The notes under the pieces were generated by a model. It did not search any database, had not been told where the DNA came from, and saw only the letters and a list, made by a program, of their open reading frames with translations. From Streptantibioticus_C sp963761325 (GTDB lineage Bacteria; Actinomycetota; Actinomycetes; Streptomycetales; Streptomycetaceae): a DNA stretch of 64,000 bases. Below, one piece after another: positions 8,248 to 16,860 of the stretch. Each line of letters starts with the position of its first letter. Within the stretch, counting starts at the first letter, position 1. The stretch covers positions 1 through 64,000 of the forward strand of contig CAVXGZ010000006.1 of assembly GCA_963761325.1 (NCBI GenBank), written 5' to 3'. The translations under genes and the position numbers were made by a program.

Positions 8248-9732
8248 GTGTCCGAGGAGAACGTTCCCGCCAGCCCTGACAGCACGCAGAGCACCGAGCA
8301 CACCGAGGGCGAAGAGCCGATCAAGCAGCGCAAGAACGGTCTGTACCCGGCCGTCTCCGACGAGCTGACCGAGCAGATGCGCTCCGGCTGGGCCGACACC
8401 GAGCTGCGCGACCTGCGGCCGATCCCCCAGGCCGGCCACGCCGCCGCCCGCCGCGCCGCGCTGTCCGCGCGCTTCCCCGGCGAGCGGCTCGTCATCCCGG
8501 CCGGCAACCTCAAGACCCGGTCCAACGACACCGACTACCCGTTCCGCGCCGGCACGGAGTACGTCCACCTCACCGGCGACCAGACGCAGGACGCGGTCCT
8601 GGTCCTGGAGCCGGCCGCCGGCGGGGGCCACCGGGCGACCGCCTACCTGCTGCCGCGCTCCGACCGCGACAACGGCGAGTTCTGGCTCTCCGGCCAGGGC
8701 GAGCTGTGGGTCGGCCGCCGCCACAGCCTCGCCGAGGGCGAGCAGCTGCTCGGCATCCCGTGTGCCGACGTGCGCGAGATCGCCGAGACGCTGTCGCGGG
8801 CCGCCGGCCCGGTCCGCGTGGTGCGCGGCCACGACGCGGCGGTGGAGGCGGCGCTCACCGACAAGGTCACCGCCGAGCGCGACGAGGAGCTCAAGACCTT
8901 CCTCAGCGAGCTGCGGCTGGTCAAGGACGAGTGGGAGATCGCCGAGCTGCAGAGCGCCTGCGACTCCACCGCGCGCGGCTTCGAGGACGTGGTCCGGGTC
9001 CTCGACAAGGCGCAGGCCACCTCCGAGCGGTACATCGAGGGCACCTTCTTCCTGCGCGCCCGCGTCGAGGGCAACGACGTCGGCTACGGCAGCATCTGCG
9101 CCGCCGGCCCGCACGCCACCACCCTGCACTGGGTGCGCAACGACGGCCCGGTCCGCGCCGGCGACCTCCTCCTGCTCGACGCCGGCGTGGAGACCACCTC
9201 CCTCTACACCGCCGACATCACCCGCACCCTGCCGGTCTCCGGCACCTACACCGACCTGCAGCGCCAGGTCTACGACGCGGTCTACGAGGCCCAGGAGGCC
9301 GGGATCGCGGCCGTGCGGCCGGGCGCGAAGTACCGGGACTTCCACGACGCGGCGCAGCGGGTGCTGGCCGAGAAGCTGGTGGCCTGGGGCCTGATCGAGG
9401 GCCCGGTCGAGCGGGTGCTCGCCCTCGGCCTCCAGCGCCGCTGGACCCTGCACGGCACCGGCCACATGCTCGGCCTCGACGTGCACGACTGCGCGCAGGC
9501 CCGCACCGAGAGCTACGTGGACGGCACCCTGGAGCCCGGCATGGTGCTCACCGTCGAGCCCGGACTGTACTTCCAGGCCGACGACCTGACGGTCCCGGAG
9601 GAGTACCGCGGCATAGGCGTGCGCATCGAGGACGACATCCTGGTCACCGAGGACGGCCACCGGAATCTGTCCGCCGCCCTGCCGCGCCGCTCCGACGAGG
9701 TGGAGTCCTGGATGCGGTCGCTGCGCGGCTGA
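8248..9732 (+). CDS. pepP: Xaa-Pro aminopeptidase (aminopeptidase P, M24B)
   Basis: 494 aa from a GTG at 8248 with GGAGGAGG 6 nt upstream. It releases N-terminal residues preceding proline. An N-terminal creatinase-like domain is followed by the pita-bread catalytic domain. The dinuclear metal ligands are all visible in order: Asp in LLLLDAGVE, Asp in ADITRTLPV, His in GTGHMLGLDVHD, Glu in VEPGLYF and Glu in RIEDDILVTEDG. A charged N-terminal extension of about 70 residues is usual for the Streptomyces enzymes. Cytoplasmic. It converges on the ATP-binding gene at 9811, with a hairpin between. Confidence 0.95.
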   Translation: MSEENVPASPDSTQSTEHTEGEEPIKQRKNGLYPAVSDELTEQMRSGWADTELRDLRPIPQAGHAAARRAALSARFPGERLVIPAGNLKTRSNDTDYPFRAGTEYVHLTGDQTQDAVLVLEPAAGGGHRATAYLLPRSDRDNGEFWLSGQGELWVGRRHSLAEGEQLLGIPCADVREIAETLSRAAGPVRVVRGHDAAVEAALTDKVTAERDEELKTFLSELRLVKDEWEIAELQSACDSTARGFEDVVRVLDKAQATSERYIEGTFFLRARVEGNDVGYGSICAAGPHATTLHWVRNDGPVRAGDLLLLDAGVETTSLYTADITRTLPVSGTYTDLQRQVYDAVYEAQEAGIAAVRPGAKYRDFHDAAQRVLAEKLVAWGLIEGPVERVLALGLQRRWTLHGTGHMLGLDVHDCAQARTESYVDGTLEPGMVLTVEPGLYFQADDLTVPEEYRGIGVRIEDDILVTEDGHRNLSAALPRRSDEVESWMRSLRG

Positions 9733-9740
9733 CGTCCCCG

Positions 9741-9771
9741 TGCCGGCGGCGCACCGCGCACGCCGCCGGCA
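9741..9771. terminator. bidirectional hairpin terminator
   Basis: TGCCGGCGGCG pairs perfectly with CGCCGCCGGCA (11 bp, 9-nt loop) between the convergent pepP and ATP-binding genes. Confidence 0.7.
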
Positions 9772-9810
9772 CCCGGTCGGTCGGAAAGCGGTCCGTCGGG
9801 AAGCGGTCGG

Positions 9811-10269
9811 TCAGGAAGCCTGGAGCAGGGTGCCCGTACGCCACTTGAGGAGTTTGTCGAAGCTGACCACCGCGCCCTGACCGGGGTTGTCCTGCACCTG
9901 CACGTGGTCCATCAGGGCCTCGATGAGCAGCAGGCCGCGGCCGGATTCCGCGTGCTGCGGGGCGGTGACGACCGGGCGCAGCGGGCGGTGCGGGCGGGAT
10001 GCGGCGAAGCCGGGGCCCGAGTCGGTCACCTCGATGCGGCAGCGGTCGCCGTCGATCTGGGCGGTGACCCGGTACTCGGCGCGGCCGGTGCCCGTGGCGC
10101 CGGCGTGCTCGACGGCGTTGGCGCAGGCTTCGGACAGCGCGACGGACAGGTCGTAGGAGATGTCCGGGTCGACACCCGCGTTCTCCATCGTGCCGAGGAG
10201 CAGCCGGCGTGCGAGGGGCACGCTCGCGGCCTCACACCGCAAGTGGAGTGACCACCAGATGCTGCTCAT
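9811..10269 (-). CDS. ATP-binding anti-sigma-factor-type regulator (RsbW-like)
   Basis: 152 aa from an ATG at 10269 with AGGAGG 8 nt upstream; an in-frame extension to 10326 lacks a ribosome site. GHKL ATPase signatures are complete: N-box ALSEACANAVEHAG, G1 box VTDSGPGF and lid SGRGLLLIEALMD. This is the classic small Streptomyces RsbW-like protein with an N-terminal WWSLHLRCE start. It could bind a SigB-family factor or an anti-sigma antagonist. Its neighbours give no partner. Confidence 0.92.
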   Translation of the reverse strand: MSSIWWSLHLRCEAASVPLARRLLLGTMENAGVDPDISYDLSVALSEACANAVEHAGATGTGRAEYRVTAQIDGDRCRIEVTDSGPGFAASRPHRPLRPVVTAPQHAESGRGLLLIEALMDHVQVQDNPGQGAVVSFDKLLKWRTGTLLQAS

Positions 10270-10459
10270 GCTCCCCGCCTCCTGGCCGCGGATCGACATA
10301 CGGTTACGTATTGCCGCGAAGGGCATCCCGTAAGCCTGGTGTTGACGTGATGCCGCTCATTCGGCGGACCGGGGCGGGGCGCGGAGAAGCAAAGGGGCGA
10401 CCTTCGCGCACCTCCACGAGCCGGACACCCTGCCGTGTGGCGCGGGGTCTGCCGGTGGG

Positions 10460-11218
10460 ATGATGACCGGCGCCATGAGTGTCCCTGCGCGCGCCGGCGC
10501 GGATCTGCGACTGCTGAGGGCCGCGGCCTTCGCCGCGGTCTGCGTGACGCTGGCCGCGGCCGGCCACGAGATGGCGTCGGGCGCGGCGATACCGGGGTGG
10601 GCGCTGCTGACCGCGTGGGCCGGGGTGTTCGCGGTCGCGGCGCCGTTGGCCGGCCGGGAGCGGTCGCTGCCGGGGATCGCGGCGCTGATGCTCGCGGGCC
10701 AACTCGCCCTGCACCTGGTCTTCAGCGCCGGCCAGTGGTCGGCGGCCGAGACGGCCGCGAGCGGCGGTTCGTCGATGCCGGGCATGCGGGGCATGCGGGG
10801 GATGGCCGCGATGCCGGGCATGCCGGGGATGCGGTCCATGCCGGGGATGGCGGGCATGTCACCCGGGCGGGCGATGCCCGGGATGCCGGGCGCGCTGGGC
10901 GGCACCGTGCCGATGCTCTGCGTGCACCTGGCCGCCGGGCTGATCGCGGGCTGGCTGCTGTGGCGCGGCGAGGCGGCGTTGTGGCGCCTGGTCAGGTTGT
11001 CGGCGTACGCGGCGAGCCGGATCGCGGTGCGGTTCCCGCTGGTGGCCGCGGTCGCCGCGCTGCGGGCGCTGCGGGTGGTCGCCGGTTCGCGGGCGCTCCT
11101 TCGTGCGCCGCGCCGGCGCCGGGGGCCGGACGATGTGGGGGCGCGGCCGGAGTCGGCCGCGTTGCGGCACTGCGTGGTGCGGCGCGGTCCGCCGGGAGTC
11201 CCGCTCGCGGCCTGGTGA
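10460..11218 (+). CDS. Met-rich membrane protein, probably copper-related
   Basis: 252 aa; the alternative ATG at 10475 is equally possible because neither has a strong ribosome site. Hydrophobic segments lie at about 20-40, 45-62, 72-90 and 155-172. Between the third and fourth is a repeat of about 38 residues (105-142) built from MPGM, MRGM and MAGM units, giving roughly 14 methionines. Met-rich loops bind Cu(I) in CopA, CTR and PcoE-type proteins. The gene directly precedes a copper cluster on the same strand, so a copper-buffering or transfer role is a reasonable inference. The C-terminal 60 residues are basic and probably cytoplasmic. Confidence 0.8.
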   Translation: MMTGAMSVPARAGADLRLLRAAAFAAVCVTLAAAGHEMASGAAIPGWALLTAWAGVFAVAAPLAGRERSLPGIAALMLAGQLALHLVFSAGQWSAAETAASGGSSMPGMRGMRGMAAMPGMPGMRSMPGMAGMSPGRAMPGMPGALGGTVPMLCVHLAAGLIAGWLLWRGEAALWRLVRLSAYAASRIAVRFPLVAAVAALRALRVVAGSRALLRAPRRRRGPDDVGARPESAALRHCVVRRGPPGVPLAAW

Positions 11219-11495
11219 GTGTCCGCGGGTCTTCGGCGGGCTCACGACGCCCGGCACGGCCTCGCCGCGAGGGAACTCGGCCGTTGACGCGGCGGACCCC
11301 CGACGGCGTGTCGGGGCGCTCCGGCGTGCCACGCCGACCCCGCGCCGGACGCCGTCCGATCCCACCGCACCCCGCACGGCCACCCCGGCGGCATCGCCCG
11401 AGACGGCCTCAGCGGCGTCCCGGGCCGCCGCCGCGCGCCGCGGCTCCCGCCACCCAGACCACTTCCGCACCACACACCGTGGAGTCCGTTTCACC

Positions 11496-12236
11496 ATGAG
11501 CACCTCACGCATGCGCGTCCTCAAGCGCGGTACGGCCGTCGCGGCGGCGGCCGGAGCCGGCGTCCTGGCGCTGGCCGGCCCGGCGTTCGCGCACGTCACC
11601 GTGGCACCGACCTCGGCGGCCAAGGGCAGTTACAGCACGGTCTCGTTCAAGGTGCCGAACGAGGAGGAGAGCGCCGACACGACCAAGGTGCAGGTCTTCT
11701 TCCCGGCCGGCGAACCGCTCGCCTCGGTGGAGACCCAGCCGGTGCCGGGCTGGACGGCGACGGTCACCAAGGTCAAGCTGGCCAAGCCGATCACCACCGA
11801 CGACGGCCAGGTCACCGAGGCGGTCTCGTCGATCACCTGGTCGGGCGGGAAGATCGCGCCGGGGCAGTTCCAGCAGTTCCCGGTCGCGCTGGGCCCGTTG
11901 CCGACCGACACCGACCGGCTGACCTTCAAGGCGCTGCAGACCTACGGCACCGACCAGGTGGTGCGCTGGATCGACCTGCAGCAGGCCGGCGCCCCCGAAC
12001 CGGCCCACCCCGCGCCCACCTTGACGCTCACCGCCGCCCAGCCGGCCGCCGAAGGCGCGGCCGGCACCTCGCAGACGACGGGCAGCACGACCGCGGCGGC
12101 CAAGCCGGCCTCGCCCGGCGACGACACCACGGCACGGGTGCTGGCGGTGGCCGGCATCGTGCTGGGCGCGGCCGGGATCGGCTACGGCGTGCTGGCCGGC
12201 CGCCGCCGCTCCCCGGGCGGCGGCACGGCGGCCTGA
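11496..12236 (+). CDS. ycnI: YcnI family (DUF1775) copper-binding protein, membrane-tethered
   Basis: 246 aa from an ATG at 11496 with GGAG about 10 nt upstream. A signal peptide (residues 1-32) ends just before HVTVAPT. The N-terminal His after cleavage is the conserved copper ligand of the YcnI family. The YcnI fold follows (NEEESADTTKVQVFFP, WTGG-type core, RWID). An Ala/Thr-rich linker and a C-terminal transmembrane helix (about 212-234) with a GRRRS tail tether it to the outer face of the membrane. First gene of the compact copper cluster; a hairpin after it may reduce read-through. Confidence 0.93.
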   Translation: MSTSRMRVLKRGTAVAAAAGAGVLALAGPAFAHVTVAPTSAAKGSYSTVSFKVPNEEESADTTKVQVFFPAGEPLASVETQPVPGWTATVTKVKLAKPITTDDGQVTEAVSSITWSGGKIAPGQFQQFPVALGPLPTDTDRLTFKALQTYGTDQVVRWIDLQQAGAPEPAHPAPTLTLTAAQPAAEGAAGTSQTTGSTTAAAKPASPGDDTTARVLAVAGIVLGAAGIGYGVLAGRRRSPGGGTAA

Positions 12237-12284
12237 CCGGCGACCGGGCGCCGGCCGCACCGGCGGCGCCCGGGCCCGATCCGC

Positions 12285-12310
12285 GCGGCGGCCCGGCGAC
12301 GGGCCGCCGC
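12285..12310 (+). terminator. hairpin, attenuator or terminator
   Basis: GCGGCGGCCCG pairs with CGGGCCGCCGC (11 bp) around a GCGA tetraloop, followed by CTTCGCCTCC. It lies between ycnI and the Sco gene. Confidence 0.55.
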
Positions 12311-12372
12311 CTTCGCCTCCTCCCGGTCCCGCCCGGACCGGGGACCGCCGACGTCACCTGGGGAAACCGTTC

Positions 12373-13032
12373 ATGCGAACCACTCGACTCATCAGTCGTG
12401 CGGCGCTCGTCGCGCTGGCCGCGGGCGCGCTGACCGCGTGCGGCGCCGCGTCGCCCGCCACGCCGGCCGGCGGGCCCGCGGCGCTGGTCTCGGCGCCGCC
12501 GACGACGGCCGCCGTCACGCTCGACCGGCCGTTCGCCAAGCCGGACCTGGTGCTCACCGACACCCACGGCAAGCCGTTCGACCTGGTCAAACAGACCGCG
12601 GGATACCCGACGCTGCTGTATTTCGGCTACACCCACTGCCCGGACGTCTGCCCGACCACGATGGCCGACATCGCCGAGGCCCGGCGCCGGCTGCCGGCCG
12701 CCGAACGCGACCGGCTGCGGGTCGTCTTCGTCACCACCGACCCGGTCCGCGACACGCCGCAGCGGCTCGCGGCGTGGCTCGGCGCGCAGGACCCGACGTT
12801 CATCGGCCTCACCGGCCGGTTCTCCGCCATCCAGGCGGCGGCCCGCAGCCTCGGCGTGCTGATCGCCGAACCGGTCAGGGAGAAGGACGGCAGCTACAGC
12901 GTCCAGCACGGCGCCGAGGTCTTCGCGTTCTCGCCCGGGGACGACAAGGCGCATTTCCTCTACACCGCGGGCGTGAGCGTGAGCCAGTACCAGAAGGACT
13001 TCCCGAAGCTGATCAAGGGAGAGACCCCGTGA
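12373..13032 (+). CDS. sco: Sco1/SenC family copper metallochaperone, lipoprotein
   Basis: 219 aa. A lipobox LTACG gives a lipid-anchored Cys near residue 22. The thioredoxin-like fold carries the copper site: the two Cys of CPDVC in YTHCPDVCPTT and the conserved His in VQHGAEVFAF. Sco proteins deliver copper to the CuA site of cytochrome c oxidase. In Streptomyces lividans the homologue of this cluster (Sco with the PCuAC protein) is, as I recall, needed for oxidase maturation and copper-dependent development. Its stop overlaps the start of the next gene (GTGA). Confidence 0.95.
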   Translation: MRTTRLISRAALVALAAGALTACGAASPATPAGGPAALVSAPPTTAAVTLDRPFAKPDLVLTDTHGKPFDLVKQTAGYPTLLYFGYTHCPDVCPTTMADIAEARRRLPAAERDRLRVVFVTTDPVRDTPQRLAAWLGAQDPTFIGLTGRFSAIQAAARSLGVLIAEPVREKDGSYSVQHGAEVFAFSPGDDKAHFLYTAGVSVSQYQKDFPKLIKGETP

Positions 13033-13505
13033 GGCGACTGCCGCTCGCCGCCGCCGCGACCGTGCTCGGCGCGCTCGCCGCCACCGGCTGCTCGTCGTCG
13101 ACCGCCGCCGCGGGACCGGCCCACGGCGGCGGCGTGCCGCGGCTGCGGGTGGTGCGGGGCTACGTGCCGCAGCCGCCGCTGTCCGACATGGCGGCCGGCT
13201 ACTTCACCGTGCTGAACACCGGCTCGGCGGCCGACCGGCTGACCTCGGTCAGCAGCGCGGCGGCCTCCGACATCTCGCTGATGGCGACCTCGTCGGACGG
13301 CTCGATGCACGGCGTGGCGGGCCTGCCGATACCGGCCGGCGGACAGCTGCGGCTGCGGGTCGGCGGCGACCACCTGATGCTGATGGGCCTGAAGGCCAAA
13401 CCGGTGGCGGGCGGGCACGTCACCTTCGAACTGCACTTCGCGCGGTCCGCTCCGGTCACGGTGCGCGTGCCCGTGGAGCCGGCCGCGTACCGGCCGAGGG
13501 GATGA
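13029..13505 (+). CDS. PCu(A)C copper chaperone (ECuC-like), lipoprotein
   Basis: 158 aa from a GTG at 13029 that overlaps the Sco stop by 4 nt, so the two are translationally coupled. A lipobox ATGCS places the anchor Cys near residue 20. The PCuAC Cu(I) motif is present with Met and His ligands: MATSSDGSMHG, then GGDHLMLMGLK. It accepts extracytoplasmic copper and passes it to Sco. The first His of the usual motif appears to be Met here (ISLMATS), which suggests a Met-richer site. A CopC-CopD fusion follows 8 bp downstream. Confidence 0.93.
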   Translation: MRRLPLAAAATVLGALAATGCSSSTAAAGPAHGGGVPRLRVVRGYVPQPPLSDMAAGYFTVLNTGSAADRLTSVSSAAASDISLMATSSDGSMHGVAGLPIPAGGQLRLRVGGDHLMLMGLKAKPVAGGHVTFELHFARSAPVTVRVPVEPAAYRPRG

Positions 13506-13512
13506 GGCGGCG

Positions 13513-15426
13513 GTGACCGGGATCCGGCCGATGGCCGTGCACGTCAGGCGGGTGGTGCTGGTGGTCGCGGCGCTGGCCGCCGTGCTGCTGGGCGGGGCGG
13601 TGCCGGCGTCGGCGCACGCCGCGCTGCTGCGGACCGAACCCGCCGAGGGCTCGGTGGTGGCGACCGCGCCCTCGCGGGTGACCCTGCACTTCTCCGAGGG
13701 CGTCCTGCTGTCGGCCGGCTCGCTGACCGTCTACGACCCGGCGGGCCGGCCGGTGCAGCGCGGCACCCCGCAACACGCCGGCGGACGGCCGGACTCCGCG
13801 ACGATCGCCGTGCGCTCCGGCCTGCGCGACGGCACGTACACCGTGGCGTGGAAGGCGGTCTCGGCGGACACCCATCCGGTCTCCGGCGCCTGGACGTTCT
13901 CGGTCGGCGCCCCGTCGAAGACCTCGGCCGTACCGCGGCAGGCGAAGCCGGGCGGCGGCGTCGCCGGGGCACTGTACGGGGTCGGGCGGTACGCGGCCTA
14001 CCTGGGCTACGCGCTGCTGGTCGGCTCGGCGGCGTTCCTGGCGGTGTGCTGGCCGCGCGGCACCCGGGCGCGGGCCATGCGGCGGCTGGCCGTGGGCGGT
14101 TGGGCCACGATCACCGGCGCGACGATCGCGTTGCTGCTGCTGCGCGGCCCGTACGTCGACGGGACCGGGCTCGGCGCGGCCCTCGACCCGGGCACGCTGC
14201 GCTCGGTGGCCGCCACCGCGTCGGGCGAGGCGCTGGTGTGCCGGCTGCTGCTGCTCGCGGCGGCCGCGGTCTTCCTCGCGCTGCTGTTCGGCAGGTACGC
14301 GCCGCAGGAGCCCGGCGGCCACCGCGCCGCGAGGCGGCTGTGGTGCGGCGGCGGCGCGGTGCTCGCGGCGGGGATCGCGGCGACCTGGTCGTTGACCGAG
14401 CACGCCTCGGTCGGCATCCAGCCGGCGCTGGCGATGCCGCTGGACATCGCGCACCTGCTGGCGATGGCGGTGTGGCTCGGCGGCCTGGCCGCGTTGCTGA
14501 CCGCGCTGTACCGGACCCCGGGCATCGAGGCGGCGGCGGTGCGGCGGTTCTCGCCGATCGCGTTCGGGTGCGTGTGCGTGCTGGTGTCGACCGGCGTCTA
14601 CCAGTCCTGGCGGCAGGTGGGTTCGTGGCACGCGCTCGGCGGGACGGCGTACGGCAGGTGGCTGCTGGTCAAGGTGGCGCTGGTCGCGTGCGTGGTGGGC
14701 ACCGCGTGGTTCTCCCGGCGGTGGACCGGCCGGCTCGCGGACGCCGACGCGGCGCCGGCCGCCGCCCCGGAACCGGAGCCCGAGCCCGCGCCCGCGCCTG
14801 CGAAGGCCGCGGCCCCCGCCTCCGCCGCACCGCCGCACGACCCGGTGCGCGCGGCCCAACTCGCCCGTCAGCGGGCCGCGTTGACGACGGCGGCCGCGCG
14901 CAGGCAGCGGGACGCCGACCCGGCGCGCACCGGGCTGCGCGCCTCGGTGCTGGTGGAGACCTCGATCGCGGTGGTCGTGCTGGTCGTGGCCACCGTCCTG
15001 AGCGGCAGCGAACCGGGCCGCGCGGCCGAGGAGTCGGCGGCAGCGGCGGCGTCCGGCGGCCCGGCGGGCACGCCGGCCGGCGGCGGGCCGTACCTGGCGA
15101 GCATCCCGTTCGACACCGGAGGGCCGAAGGGCCGCGGCACCGTGGGCGTCCACCTGGCGCCGGCCCGCGCCGGGTCCGACGTCCTCCACCTCGACGTCAC
15201 CGACCCGGTCGGCGATCTGATGAACGTCCCCGAGGTGGACGTCTCCTTCACGCTGGGCTCGCGCGGCATCGGCCCGCTCCCGGTGAGGCTCGCCCGCCCC
15301 GAGCCGGGCGCGTGGACGGCGGTCGGGCTGCAGTTGCCGCTGCCGGGGACGTGGCGGATGGCGGTGACGGTGCGCACGTCGGCGATCGACGAGGTGACCG
15401 TGTACCGGAACGTGCCGGTCGGCTGA
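13513..15426 (+). CDS. CopC-CopD fusion copper resistance/uptake protein
   Basis: 637 aa from a GTG at 13513. A signal peptide ends at residue 35 (ASA|HAALLRTEP). The exposed His and a DTHPVSG segment are the CopC copper ligands (residues 36-135). A CopD domain with eight or nine membrane helices follows (about 155-400). An Ala/Pro/Glu-rich insert (about 415-455, with PEPEPEPAPAPA) probably forms a cytoplasmic loop before one more helix and a 130-residue exterior domain resembling YtkA. The GCC/CCG/GAG-rich insert is the only low-complexity part. Together with YcnI, Sco and PCuAC it forms an extracytoplasmic copper route. Confidence 0.92.
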   Translation: MTGIRPMAVHVRRVVLVVAALAAVLLGGAVPASAHAALLRTEPAEGSVVATAPSRVTLHFSEGVLLSAGSLTVYDPAGRPVQRGTPQHAGGRPDSATIAVRSGLRDGTYTVAWKAVSADTHPVSGAWTFSVGAPSKTSAVPRQAKPGGGVAGALYGVGRYAAYLGYALLVGSAAFLAVCWPRGTRARAMRRLAVGGWATITGATIALLLLRGPYVDGTGLGAALDPGTLRSVAATASGEALVCRLLLLAAAAVFLALLFGRYAPQEPGGHRAARRLWCGGGAVLAAGIAATWSLTEHASVGIQPALAMPLDIAHLLAMAVWLGGLAALLTALYRTPGIEAAAVRRFSPIAFGCVCVLVSTGVYQSWRQVGSWHALGGTAYGRWLLVKVALVACVVGTAWFSRRWTGRLADADAAPAAAPEPEPEPAPAPAKAAAPASAAPPHDPVRAAQLARQRAALTTAAARRQRDADPARTGLRASVLVETSIAVVVLVVATVLSGSEPGRAAEESAAAAASGGPAGTPAGGGPYLASIPFDTGGPKGRGTVGVHLAPARAGSDVLHLDVTDPVGDLMNVPEVDVSFTLGSRGIGPLPVRLARPEPGAWTAVGLQLPLPGTWRMAVTVRTSAIDEVTVYRNVPVG

Positions 15427-15441
15427 GGCGAGGGGGATTCG

Positions 15442-16686
15442 ATGGAGCGTCAGAACATCTCGCGGCGCAGGCTGCTGGGCACCGCGGGCGCGGTCGGCGC
15501 GGCCGGGCTGGTGGCCGGCGGCGCGGCGGGCGCGGCCGGCTGGGCGGTGGCAGGCGGCGCCGCGCCCCTGCCGCTGACCTCGGTCGGCGGCACGGCGGTC
15601 GCCTTCCACGCCGCGGCGGCCGGCGAGCCGCAGGCCGGGATCACCACGCCGGCCCAGGCCACGGCGCACCTGGCCGCGTTCGACCTGGCCGCCGGGTCCG
15701 GGCGGCCGGCCGCGATCGCGCTGCTGCGGCGCTGGACCCGGGCCGCGGCGGCGATGACCGCGGGCCGGGCGCCGGACGGCGACGACCAGATCGCGCTGGA
15801 CGCCGGGCCCGCGTCGCTGACCGTGACCTTCGGCTTCGGCCGCACCTTCTTGACCAGGACCGGACTGGCCGACCGGACACCGGCGGACTTCGTGCCGGTA
15901 CCGGCGTTCCCCTCCGACCGCCTGGTGGCCGCCGACAGCGGCGGCGACCTGTGGATCCAGATCGGCGCGGACGATCCGCTGGTCGCCTTCCACGCGCTGC
16001 GGACCCTGCAGCGCGAGGCCGCGCCGGCGGCCGCCGTCCGCTGGCAGATGAACGGGTTCAGCCGGACCCCGGGCGCCACCGAGCGGCCGCGGACCGTGCG
16101 CAACCTGATGGGGCAGTTGGACGGCACCAACAACCCGCGGCCGGCCGACGCGGACTTCCACCGGGCGGTCTTCGTCTCCGGCCTGACCGGCGCGCACTCC
16201 TGGATGAACGGCGGCTCCTACGCCGTGCTGCGCCGCATCCGCATGCTGCTCGACCCCTGGGAGCGGCTGCCGCTGGAGCGCCAGGAAGCGGTCATCGGCC
16301 GCCGCAAGGCCGACGGCGCCCCGCTGTCCGGCGGCACCGAGACCACCCCGGTCGACCTGGCGAAGATCGACCGGGACGGCTCGCTGGCCATCGCGGGCGA
16401 CGCGCACATCCGGGTCGCCGCCGCGCAGTCCAACGACGGCGCGAAGATGCTGCGGCGCGGCTTCTCCTTCCACGACGGCTTCGACGCGGACGGCAGCCCC
16501 GACGCCGGCCTGCTGTTCGTCGCCTGGCAGGCGGCGCCGCTGGACGGCTTCATCAAGGTGCAGCTCAAGCTGGACGGCGCCGACGCGCTCTCCCGGTTCG
16601 TCCGGCACGAGGCGAGCGCGGTCTTCGCGGTGCCGCCGGCCGCCCGGCCGGGCGAGTACGTGGGCCAGGCGCTGCTGGAGGGCTGA
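15442..16686 (+). CDS. efeB: Tat-exported DyP-type haem peroxidase (EfeB/DtpA-like)
   Basis: 414 aa. The signal has a twin-arginine motif (SRRRLLG, residues 7-13) and a long Gly/Ala-rich core, so the folded haem enzyme leaves via Tat. DyP hallmarks are intact: distal Asp227 in the GQLDGTNNPR motif, proximal haem ligand His322 (GDAHIR) and distal Arg338 (LRRGFSF). It starts 15 bp after the CopC-CopD gene. In S. lividans the equivalent enzyme DtpA is, from memory, linked to copper delivery to the radical oxidase GlxA. Its place here at the end of a copper operon favours that role over iron uptake. Confidence 0.94.
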   Translation: MERQNISRRRLLGTAGAVGAAGLVAGGAAGAAGWAVAGGAAPLPLTSVGGTAVAFHAAAAGEPQAGITTPAQATAHLAAFDLAAGSGRPAAIALLRRWTRAAAAMTAGRAPDGDDQIALDAGPASLTVTFGFGRTFLTRTGLADRTPADFVPVPAFPSDRLVAADSGGDLWIQIGADDPLVAFHALRTLQREAAPAAAVRWQMNGFSRTPGATERPRTVRNLMGQLDGTNNPRPADADFHRAVFVSGLTGAHSWMNGGSYAVLRRIRMLLDPWERLPLERQEAVIGRRKADGAPLSGGTETTPVDLAKIDRDGSLAIAGDAHIRVAAAQSNDGAKMLRRGFSFHDGFDADGSPDAGLLFVAWQAAPLDGFIKVQLKLDGADALSRFVRHEASAVFAVPPAARPGEYVGQALLEG

Positions 16687-16848
16687 GGGCCGGGCCGGCT
16701 CACCCGTTCGGCCCACCGGCGGCGCCCGGCATGCCCGGCGGGGGCGGGCCGGGCGGGCGGCCGGTACCGGGTCGGCGTCCCGCGCCGGGCGGCGGGCCGG
16801 GCCCCGCGGGCGGCGCTCGGCGCGCGGCGGGGGGCCGGAACGGCCGCG

Positions 16849-16854
16849 TAGGCT
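16849..16854 (+). promoter_or_regulatory. -10 element of pheA, leaderless transcript predicted
   Basis: TAGGCT lies 6 nt before the ATG at 16861 and no ribosome site precedes the start. This spacing places transcription start at the A of ATG. Confidence 0.6.
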
Positions 16855-16860
16855 GGCCGC

